This document shows positions 1 through 5,385 of a DNA stretch of 5,563 nt, piece after piece (within the stretch, counting starts at the first letter, position 1; every line of letters starts with the position of its first letter). Location of the stretch: positions 1-5,563 of the forward strand of contig QIHJ01000330.1 in the NCBI GenBank assembly GCA_003229065.1, written 5' to 3'. Both the position numbers and the translations under genes were made by a program. The stretch is from Candidatus Dadabacteria bacterium. Its GTDB lineage: Bacteria > Desulfobacterota_D > UBA1144 > Nemesobacterales > UBA2774. A model generated the notes under the pieces. That model was given only the letters and a program-made list of their open reading frames with translations, did not search any database and was not told where the DNA came from.

Positions 1-455
1 GCCGCTCCGGCTCTGCGTTTGCCGCGGAGCTCGGGACGATGAAGGTTAACGAGGAGCTTGATGCGCTCGATACCATGGGACTAGATCCCGTACCGTTTCT
101 GGTAATCCCCAAAGTTATATCGGCAATCTACATGCTCCCGCTTCTCACGGTATTCGGCAACCTGTTCGGGCTCTTGGGAGCTCTTGTTGTGATGCTGTCG
201 CTAGGGTTTACTGTCCAGACTTTTCTTAACCAGATCACTACTGCCGCTACTTACGGACTTTTACTCTCTGGGCTATTTAAGACCCTTTTCTTTGCGTTTT
301 TGATTGCGGGCGTGGGATGTCTTGCGGGAATGAGGGCTACCAGAGGGCCTTCAGCCGTGGGGGACGCGGCCACTAAAGCTGTTGTGATAGGGATAGTGCT
401 AATGATATTGGTAGATGGAATTTTCGGGGTTATATATTACATATTGGGCATATAA
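1..455 (+). CDS. mlaE: MlaE-family ABC transporter permease, 3' part (5' end outside window)
   Basis: This is the inner-membrane permease of an MCE-type lipid ABC transporter; in the Mla system it moves phospholipids between the inner membrane and the periplasmic MCE ring. The open frame runs from the left edge (first full codon at 3) to a TAA at 453-455, about 150 residues against about 260 for complete MlaE, so the N-terminal 40% is missing. The ATG at 39 is internal: the codons before it read RSGSAFAAELGT and run straight into MKVNEELDALDTMGLDP. This is the highly conserved MlaE core (PF02405), the stretch expected to contact the ATPase. Hydrophobic segments follow at about 64-158, 187-225 and 255-325 nt, and a last one reaches the stop codon. 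The mlaF-type ATPase gene starts 1 nt after the stop, which implies cotranscription and coupled translation. Family assignment is firm; orthology to E. coli MlaE rather than a paralogous MCE permease is not. Confidence 0.93.
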   Translation, partial: RSGSAFAAELGTMKVNEELDALDTMGLDPVPFLVIPKVISAIYMLPLLTVFGNLFGLLGALVVMLSLGFTVQTFLNQITTAATYGLLLSGLFKTLFFAFLIAGVGCLAGMRATRGPSAVGDAATKAVVIGIVLMILVDGIFGVIYYILGI

Positions 456-456
456 C

Positions 457-1287
457 ATGGCTGAGACACAGGAAAAGACAAAAAACCTAGAAAAGATAAT
501 AAATGTGGTGGACTTCACTGCCGCGTACGGCGAGACGGTAGTAATAGACAATATAACGTTTGACGTTTATAGGGGAGAAAAGTTTATTATATTGGGCGGC
601 TCCGGTTGCGGGAAAACCACTCTGCTAAAACACATGATCGGACTCTTCAGACCTGCAAAGGGCAGGATATTGATCCAGGGGCAAGACATCGGCTCGGCAT
701 ACGGAGTGCAAAGGATCGAGATTTTAAAAAGCATTGGAGTCGCATATCAGTTGGGAGCGCTCTTCGGCTCGATGACCGTGATTGAAAACGTCATGCTTCC
801 GCTCGAGGAATATACCGATTTAAGTAATGAAACAATGGACCTTGTCGCCAGGATGAAGCTCAATTTGGTAGGCCTTACGGGATCTGAAAATAAAATGCCG
901 GCAGAGCTCAGCGGCGGTATGATAAAGCGGGCCGCGCTTGCAAGGGCCATGTCGCTTGACCCGGACATACTGTTCCTTGACGAACCCTCTGCGGGGCTCG
1001 ACCCGATCACTTCTGCAGAGCTCGATCAGCTTATCAATCAGCTCTCTAAGAGTCTGGGCATAACGTTTGTAATTGTTACTCATGAGTTAAATAGTATTTA
1101 CAATATCGCCGACAGGGTTATTATGCTAGATAAGAGCACAAAAGGTATAATAGCACAGGGGAGGCCGGAGTACCTGAGAGATAACTCCACAATTCCGGTA
1201 GTGCAGAAGTTCTTCATGCGTAAGACGGATGAGGAGCTGGGGACGGGCGGGAGTACGAAGCACGATCCGGCTGGGGGCCGCGAGTGA
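457..1287 (+). CDS. mlaF: MlaF-family ABC transporter ATP-binding protein
   Basis: This is the cytoplasmic ATPase that powers the MlaE permease. With the ATG at 457 it has 276 residues, close to E. coli MlaF (about 269). All ABC ATPase motifs are intact: Walker A GGSGCGKT (47-54), Q-loop Gln98 in YQLGALFGSMTVIENV, signature LSGGM (151-155), Walker B ILFLDE (171-176) with catalytic Glu176, D-loop SAGLDP, and switch His209 in VTHEL. The 'GALF' stretch after the Q-loop and the LSGGM signature are typical of the MlaF/Ttg2A branch. An in-frame ATG at 415 would add 14 residues and overlap mlaE by 41 nt. I prefer 457 because it sits 1 nt after the mlaE stop and fits the family N-terminus, although neither start has a clear Shine-Dalgarno. 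The C-terminal 20 or so residues (from about 257) are polar and Gly-rich and look like a disordered tail. The next gene, the MCE protein, begins 77 nt downstream. Confidence 0.95.
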   Translation: MAETQEKTKNLEKIINVVDFTAAYGETVVIDNITFDVYRGEKFIILGGSGCGKTTLLKHMIGLFRPAKGRILIQGQDIGSAYGVQRIEILKSIGVAYQLGALFGSMTVIENVMLPLEEYTDLSNETMDLVARMKLNLVGLTGSENKMPAELSGGMIKRAALARAMSLDPDILFLDEPSAGLDPITSAELDQLINQLSKSLGITFVIVTHELNSIYNIADRVIMLDKSTKGIIAQGRPEYLRDNSTIPVVQKFFMRKTDEELGTGGSTKHDPAGGRE

Positions 1288-1364
1288 ATGTAGTTCATGA
1301 GAGAGAGCAGGAATAAAGTTAGTACAGCGATGCCGGGAAATTAATAAAGCAATAGAAAACTAAT

Positions 1365-2333
1365 ATGAGCGAAAAACCTAATTATTTTAAGATCGGCCTC
1401 TTTGTCATACTCGGCACACTGGTGCTTGCCGTGGCTATAATAATATTCGGCGGCGGTAAGTTCTTTGAAAAGAAGTATGTGCTTGAGACATATTTCGATC
1501 AATCGGTCGAGGGCTTGAGCGTTGGTTCTCCTCTTAAGTTCCAGGGCGTGAAGATCGGCAACGTAACCGAGCTCGGGTTTGTATTCAACGAATATAAGAC
1601 CGACTACCATTACGTGCTTGTCAGAGCTGAAACATACCCTGAAAGGAGAATAACTCGGAATAAGAACTTCACTTACCTGGATGATGAGCAGAGGAAGAAG
1701 AACCTTGAAGAGATGATAAAAAAAGGCCTCAGGCTCCAGCTGGCGTCCCAGGGCGTTACGGGCCTTGCGTTTCTAAACGCAGTATATTTAGACGGCGCGC
1801 GCTATCCGGCGCTTCCGATAGACTGGAAGCCCGAATATATCTACATACCCTCGGCCCCGGGCACGATCACTCTCATCACTCAGACCATAGAAAAGCTCAC
1901 CGAGACCATTCAGAGTATTAACTTCAAGGAGATTTCAGACAACGTAGAGGAGCTTGTGGTTACGCTCAATAAAACCGTGAAAGAGGCCAAGATCGAAAAG
2001 GTGAGCGAAGACCTCCAGAAACTCCTTAAGACGCTCAACAACACGACTTCAGAGCTCGACAAGATACTCAAGAGTAAAGAGGTGAAAACAACTATAACGA
2101 ATATATCAGAGACCACGGGGGAGCTCAGAAAGACCCTCGTCCGAGCAAACAGACTGATACAGAACAGAGAACACAACGTCAAGATCACACTCGATAATCT
2201 AGAACGGATATCAGAAGACTTAAGAGAGTTCATGACAACGGTGAAGAACTACCCGTCATGGGTGCTGTTCGGCAATCCGCCGCCCCGTTTCATCGAAGAG
2301 CTTGAGGGGGACAAGGAGGAGAAATCACAATGA
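1365..2333 (+). CDS. mlaD: MlaD-like MCE-domain protein with long C-terminal helical region
   Basis: This is a periplasmic, membrane-anchored substrate-binding component of the lipid transporter; MCE proteins form hexameric rings through which lipid passes. It has 322 residues: one membrane segment (about 10-28), an MCE domain from about 38 with the core GLSVGSPLKFQGVKIGNV (50-67), then GLRLQLASQGVTG (121-133), which resembles the pore-lining-loop region of PqiB/LetB-type MCE domains. Residues 166-293 are almost entirely amphipathic helix with regular Leu/Ile spacing and no Pro, likely a coiled needle. The end holds YPSWVLFGNPPPR (296-308), a Pro-rich motif of a kind seen near the C-terminus of related MCE proteins, then an acidic tail. 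E. coli MlaD is only about 183 residues and lacks this extension. The start is forced: an in-frame TAG lies at 1353-1355 and ATG 1365 is the first start after it. No clear Shine-Dalgarno precedes it. Its stop overlaps the lipoprotein start (ATGA). The family call is firm; the symbol is family-level only. Confidence 0.92.
   Translation: MSEKPNYFKIGLFVILGTLVLAVAIIIFGGGKFFEKKYVLETYFDQSVEGLSVGSPLKFQGVKIGNVTELGFVFNEYKTDYHYVLVRAETYPERRITRNKNFTYLDDEQRKKNLEEMIKKGLRLQLASQGVTGLAFLNAVYLDGARYPALPIDWKPEYIYIPSAPGTITLITQTIEKLTETIQSINFKEISDNVEELVVTLNKTVKEAKIEKVSEDLQKLLKTLNNTTSELDKILKSKEVKTTITNISETTGELRKTLVRANRLIQNREHNVKITLDNLERISEDLREFMTTVKNYPSWVLFGNPPPRFIEELEGDKEEKSQ
2313..2320 (+). promoter_or_regulatory. 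Shine-Dalgarno sequence for the lipoprotein gene
   Basis: AAGGAGGA lies inside the last codons of the MCE gene, 9 nt before the ATG at 2330. It is a near-perfect match to the anti-Shine-Dalgarno and supports that ATG, which overlaps the MCE stop codon as ATGA. It is the strongest ribosome binding site in the operon, whereas the MCE gene itself has almost none. Confidence 0.85.
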
Positions 2334-2938
2334 TACGCTTTATCCTAATAATGTTCGTAATATTATTTGGCGCCGGATGCGCAAACATAGACAAACCGTA
2401 TCCCGAAAGGGCTTATTATCAGTTCGAAGTCAGTTACAGCGGACACGCCGGCACTCCGGTTAAAGACACAATACTCGGGGTAAAGAGGCTAAGCGTTTCA
2501 CCCGGGAGCCAGGGTCTCGAGTTCATCTACAGAACCGGAGAATTCAAGTTCCATTCGGATTTCTATAACCAGTTCTTCAGACCTCCCGGAGCCCTGATAA
2601 CGGAAGCCGTAACCAGGTGGTTCGTAGCTTCCGGGGAATTCGAAGATGTTTTAGGCCAGCTGAGCCAGGCCTTCCCCAATTACGTAATTGAGGGCAACGT
2701 AGTAAAACTATACGGTGATTACAGAAACAGCTCCACCCCTTCGGCCGTAATGGAAATACAGTTCTTTTTGCTTAAACTCACAGACGATACGGACGAGCCT
2801 ATCGTAGTTACAAGCAACACTTACAGTATTGAGAAACCCATATCTTCAAAAGACCCCAACGCACTCATGCTGGGCTGGAACCAGGCGCTTGAAGAAATTC
2901 TCGGCGAGTTCCTAAAAGACATTGAAAACAACCTGTAA
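2330..2938 (+). CDS. ABC-type transport auxiliary lipoprotein (PqiC/YmbA-like)
   Basis: This is a predicted lipoprotein partner of the MCE transporter. It has 202 residues. The N-terminus is Arg3 followed by a hydrophobic run to Cys17 in LFGAGC, an acceptable though not ideal lipobox (Gly rather than Leu at -3). Residue +2 is Ala, so the E. coli Lol rule predicts sorting to the outer membrane. The mature part has features of the ABC_trans_aux family (PF03886, PqiC/YmbA): an early Tyr-x-Phe strand (YYQFEV, 29-34), VKRLSVSP (51-58), then EFIYR (64-68) and a downstream FFRPPGALITEAVTRWF region (82-98) corresponding to the family's I-x-Y-R and W-x-x-P-P-region motifs. The length matches PqiC-type proteins (about 190-200). 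It overlaps the MCE gene by 4 nt, so the two are translationally coupled and probably made in a fixed ratio. In the Pqi system the lipoprotein contacts the tip of the MCE needle at the outer membrane; the same role here is an inference. Confidence 0.85.
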   Translation: MIRFILIMFVILFGAGCANIDKPYPERAYYQFEVSYSGHAGTPVKDTILGVKRLSVSPGSQGLEFIYRTGEFKFHSDFYNQFFRPPGALITEAVTRWFVASGEFEDVLGQLSQAFPNYVIEGNVVKLYGDYRNSSTPSAVMEIQFFLLKLTDDTDEPIVVTSNTYSIEKPISSKDPNALMLGWNQALEEILGEFLKDIENNL

Positions 2939-2975
2939 GGATTTGTCACGACTCACTCACAATCTAAATAAAGCT

Positions 2976-3005
2976 CTTTAAGTAACCACTAAACCGCATT
3001 ATAAT
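2976..3005 (+). promoter_or_regulatory. Candidate sigma-70 promoter for the YdgA-family gene
   Basis: A perfect TATAAT lies at 3000-3005 in the 99-nt gap between the lipoprotein and the YdgA-family gene. The matching -35 region is weak: TTTAAG at 2977-2982 with a 17-nt spacer has 3 of 6 consensus bases. There is no extended -10 TG. Transcription would start near 3012, giving a leader of about 26 nt. An activator might compensate for the weak -35. The region is AT-rich, so a chance TATAAT is possible. Confidence 0.45.
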
Positions 3006-3026
3006 ACAATCACTACATAAAGCTAA

Positions 3027-3033
3027 AGAGAGG
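3027..3033 (+). promoter_or_regulatory. Shine-Dalgarno sequence for the YdgA-family gene
   Basis: AGAGAGG ends 4 nt before the ATG at 3038. The core is good but the spacing is slightly short. It supports that ATG as the start, which in turn gives a proper N-terminal hydrophobic anchor. Confidence 0.65.
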
Positions 3034-3037
3034 CAAT

Positions 3038-4477
3038 ATGCGAGTCGTATTTATAATAATGCTGGTCATCCTAGGCATCTTCTTAGCGCTGCCTTACTGG
3101 TTCGGAATGAATACGGAAAAAGAATACGAAAAATTGATTAAAAGCTTCTCAGAAGCCGAGAATATCACTGTAGTCGATGAGAGCTACAAACGCGGCTGGC
3201 TCAGCTCGAAAGCCCAAACCACTTTCGCAGTCACGGGAAGTGAAGGCGAGATATTCAAGATTCATGATGAAGATACTATATATCATGGCCCGATACCGCT
3301 CGATCCTCTTTTTAAAGGTCAGGTATCACCGCTACCGGTTTTGGCTGTAATAGATTCAAAAGCAGCGCTAATTCCTACTCCGGACTCCGAATACGAAGAT
3401 TTAATACGGGGACTACCGCCCCTTATTCATACAACGGTGCTCTCATTAAACGGAGGCGGAACGACTGAAATAAACATGCCCGGAGTAGAGTCTAAGCTCA
3501 GCGAAGACGATGAATATTTCACTTGGAGCGGGCTTAAGGGAACAATCAAATTCGAGCCCGGATTCAAGGATATGGTCACATCTATTGAATCTACCGGGCT
3601 GGCTATTAAATCAGAGGATTTACAACTTACACTTAACGGAATAAACGTGGAATCGGATATCAGATATGAGGGTGATGAGTATTATCTCCCGCTTGGAACC
3701 GGTTCGTTCAACGTAGAAGCAATTTCGGTAAGCAGTAGAGACAAAGAGACGGGCGCGTTTGACGACCTTAGGGTTAAGAACATTAGTTTTGAAGGCTCGA
3801 TTGAAGACCTGGCCGGCACCCTTACAAGCGTACACAGACTCGGGGTTGAAGAGATCACCGTAGGAGAGCTCACATACGGGCCGGGCGGATACAAGTTTGC
3901 GCTCCGAAATATTGACAAGTCATCGTGGAAGAATATTCAAAGAATTCTGAAAGAAGCCAGGGACCAGCCTGAGCAGGAGGACCAGGAAGAATCAAATGAA
4001 TATCTTGCCGAGCTTATGGGAGTTCTGCCTGAATTAGTAAGAAAATCTCCGGAGCTTGAGATATCTGATCTGATTATTGAAACAGGCGAAGGGGACCTAA
4101 GGGGGAATCTCTTTATAGCGATTGACGGCACCGGGCTCACTGACCCTGATCTGGCCTTAAACCCTTTATTTCTGCTTGCCGCGATCACCGCCAATGCGGA
4201 GCTTTCCGTTACTAAAACTCTCCTTGAAGACGCGATGCATGGGTTTAATACTGAAGAGATACAGGACGAGATCAAAAACGGAGCGCTTGCCCCGATGTCC
4301 GATGAAGAGATCGACAAGCTAGCCCTGGAGCGCACAGGGAACGACATAGGGGAGCTAACCTCGCAGAACATACTAGTTTTGGAAGGAGACAGATACGTAC
4401 TCAATGCTGAGTATAAACCGGGTCAAATACTATTAAACGGCAATCCTCTCGACCTAGGCACACTATTGGGACTATGA
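3038..4477 (+). CDS. YdgA/DUF945-family membrane-anchored periplasmic protein
   Basis: This is a 479-residue protein of the YdgA (DUF945, PF06097) family; E. coli YdgA and YihF are about the same length. The molecular function of the family is not established. The N-terminus is a membrane anchor or uncleaved signal (about 3-22), so the rest should face the periplasm. The family hallmarks are visible: an early EKEYEKLI helix (27-34), then the diagnostic ESYKRGWLSSKAQT (48-61), and at the C-terminus GDRYVLNAEYKPGQILLNGNPL (in two parts, GDRYVLNAEY at 450-459 and PGQILLNGNPL at 461-471). The middle is mostly alternating beta-strand-like sequence, broken by an acidic, Gln-rich stretch at 309-321 (start DQPEQEDQEES) that is probably a linker or exposed loop. 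It lies 99 nt behind the MCE lipoprotein gene, probably under its own TATAAT promoter. This neighbourhood hints at an envelope or lipid-homeostasis job, but that is guilt by association. Its stop is 17 nt from the stop of the convergent lyase gene. Confidence 0.87.
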   Translation: MRVVFIIMLVILGIFLALPYWFGMNTEKEYEKLIKSFSEAENITVVDESYKRGWLSSKAQTTFAVTGSEGEIFKIHDEDTIYHGPIPLDPLFKGQVSPLPVLAVIDSKAALIPTPDSEYEDLIRGLPPLIHTTVLSLNGGGTTEINMPGVESKLSEDDEYFTWSGLKGTIKFEPGFKDMVTSIESTGLAIKSEDLQLTLNGINVESDIRYEGDEYYLPLGTGSFNVEAISVSSRDKETGAFDDLRVKNISFEGSIEDLAGTLTSVHRLGVEEITVGELTYGPGGYKFALRNIDKSSWKNIQRILKEARDQPEQEDQEESNEYLAELMGVLPELVRKSPELEISDLIIETGEGDLRGNLFIAIDGTGLTDPDLALNPLFLLAAITANAELSVTKTLLEDAMHGFNTEEIQDEIKNGALAPMSDEEIDKLALERTGNDIGELTSQNILVLEGDRYVLNAEYKPGQILLNGNPLDLGTLLGL

Positions 4478-4494
4478 CTCCTACCGATATCTTA

Positions 4495-5367
4495 CTATTT
4501 TTCCGGTACAGAGAACTTCCTCTCAATATTCCGGTACTCAGGCACATCGACCACATCCTCAAACTCAGAAAAACCGACCATATCGCCGTAACCCTCGGTA
4601 GTCCCCTTTTCCCTCAAATGGGAAAGCGAAGCCTTAAGAGCGTAAGTAGCCGAAAAGAGTCCGGTAAGGGGATAGACCACTATTTGATAGCCAAGCTCTT
4701 CAAGCTCCTCGGTGCTTAATATCGGCGTCCTACCACCCTCGACCATGTTGGCAAATAGCGGCACGTCCGGGAAAGCGCTTCCTATCTCTTTTAACTCTCC
4801 GGATGATTTAGGCGCCTCGATAAACACTATATCCGCCCCGGCCTCATAATATGCCCAGCCTCTTTTTATCGCGTCTGGAAGCCCGTTGACAGCGTTAGCG
4901 TCCGTGCGCCCGATAATCACAAGACCGCTTTCTCCCGCCGCTTCGCACGCGGCAAATATCTTCTCCACACCCTCCTCAAGCGCTATTACCCGCTTACCCT
5001 CGAAGTGGCCGCACTTTTTAGGCCACTCCTGATCTTCCAATATTATCCCTGCGGCGCCTGCCCGTACAGCGTCTTCAACGGTCATTATGACGTTTAAGGG
5101 GTTCCCATAGCCCGTGTCTATGTCAGCCACTACGGGCACGTCCACAGACTGTACGATGCGTCCTATGGACTCGAGCATCTCAGTCGCGGTAACAAACCCG
5201 AAGTCGGGCTTCCCGAGTAAGGATGCGGATATTCCGAAACCGCTTGTAAACAGCACCTCAAACCCGGTCTTTTCGGCAATCTTCGCGCTTACGCAGTCGT
5301 ACACGCCCGGGAGCACCAATATCCCGGGTCCCTTTAGGATTTCCCTCAACCTCTGTCCGTTCGTCAT
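4495..5367 (-). CDS. Isocitrate lyase/PEP mutase superfamily enzyme, probable C-C lyase
   Basis: This is a cytoplasmic, Mg2+-dependent enzyme of the isocitrate lyase/PEP mutase superfamily with a TIM-barrel fold and 290 residues, the usual length for 2-methylisocitrate lyase and 2,3-dimethylmalate lyase-type members. Landmarks in order: PGVYDCVSA (20-28), TSGFGISASLLGKPD (41-55), ADIDTGYGN (81-89) with the metal-site Asp82 and Asp84, LED (110-112), the catalytic loop PKKCGH (116-121), GRTDA (153-157), IEAP (183-186) and ANMVEGGRTP (206-215). Cys119 is the catalytic Cys of C-C lyases and is absent from true PEP mutases, so a lyase releasing pyruvate or a related oxoacid is favoured. PrpB has KRCGH; the Asn-Met-Val-Glu-Gly-Gly stretch and the later EKGTT resemble plant petal death protein and dimethylmalate lyase more. 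Database labels such as carboxyvinyl-carboxyphosphonate phosphorylmutase or oxaloacetate decarboxylase are common for this group. The exact substrate cannot be read from the sequence. It starts 18 nt after the chrA stop on the same strand. Confidence 0.92.
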   Translation of the reverse strand: MTNGQRLREILKGPGILVLPGVYDCVSAKIAEKTGFEVLFTSGFGISASLLGKPDFGFVTATEMLESIGRIVQSVDVPVVADIDTGYGNPLNVIMTVEDAVRAGAAGIILEDQEWPKKCGHFEGKRVIALEEGVEKIFAACEAAGESGLVIIGRTDANAVNGLPDAIKRGWAYYEAGADIVFIEAPKSSGELKEIGSAFPDVPLFANMVEGGRTPILSTEELEELGYQIVVYPLTGLFSATYALKASLSHLREKGTTEGYGDMVGFSEFEDVVDVPEYRNIERKFSVPEK

Positions 5368-5374
5368 TATCCAT

Positions 5375-5381
5375 TCTCCTT
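5375..5381 (-). promoter_or_regulatory. Shine-Dalgarno sequence for the lyase gene
   Basis: On the minus strand AAGGAGA precedes the ATG at 5367-5365 by 7 nt. It settles the start of the lyase. A second ATG immediately after it (5374-5372) is in another frame and too close to be used. The site occupies the 18-nt gap behind chrA, as expected for an internal operon gene with no promoter of its own. Confidence 0.85.
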
Positions 5382-5385
5382 CGTT

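Noticed and set aside
39..41. ATG at 39 as a true start of the permease gene
   Set aside because: The codons before it (from 3) encode the conserved MlaE stretch RSGSAFAAELGT in the same frame, so the gene continues off the left edge.
415..456. Upstream ATG at 415 as the mlaF start
   Set aside because: It would overlap mlaE by 41 nt and add 14 residues unlike the family N-terminus; the ATG at 457 directly follows the mlaE stop.
1910..2233. Minus-strand open frame of 107 codons inside the MCE gene
   Set aside because: Its Ser/Leu-rich product mirrors the Glu/Lys-rich helical needle on the plus strand; it is an antisense artefact.
2969..2980. TAAAGCTCTTTA inverted sequence as a terminator of the lipid transport operon
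   Set aside because: The arms are only 5 bp with a 2-nt centre, AT-rich and without a T-run; it cannot form a stable terminator hairpin.
3937..4404. Minus-strand open frame of 155 codons inside the YdgA-family gene
   Set aside because: Ser-rich shadow of a gene with clear family motifs on the plus strand; no start signals or recognisable domain.
4501..4537. Direct repeat TTCCGGTAC at 4501-4509 and 4529-4537
   Set aside because: Both copies fall in the lyase C-terminus and encode a repeated Val-Pro-Glu; this is explained by coding and is too short to suggest a mobile-element or attachment site.
4608..4625. Perfect 6-bp hairpin TTTCCC-TCAAAT-GGGAAA as a possible terminator for the plus-strand genes
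   Set aside because: It lies inside the lyase coding region, its stem is short and half A/T, and no T-run follows on either strand.
4474..4719. Plus-strand open frame of 81 codons whose ATG overlaps the YdgA-family stop codon (ATGA)
   Set aside because: Apart from its first 21 nt it lies wholly antisense to the C-terminal coding region of the lyase gene, has no ribosome binding site of note and resembles no family; the lyase frame on the other strand is certain.
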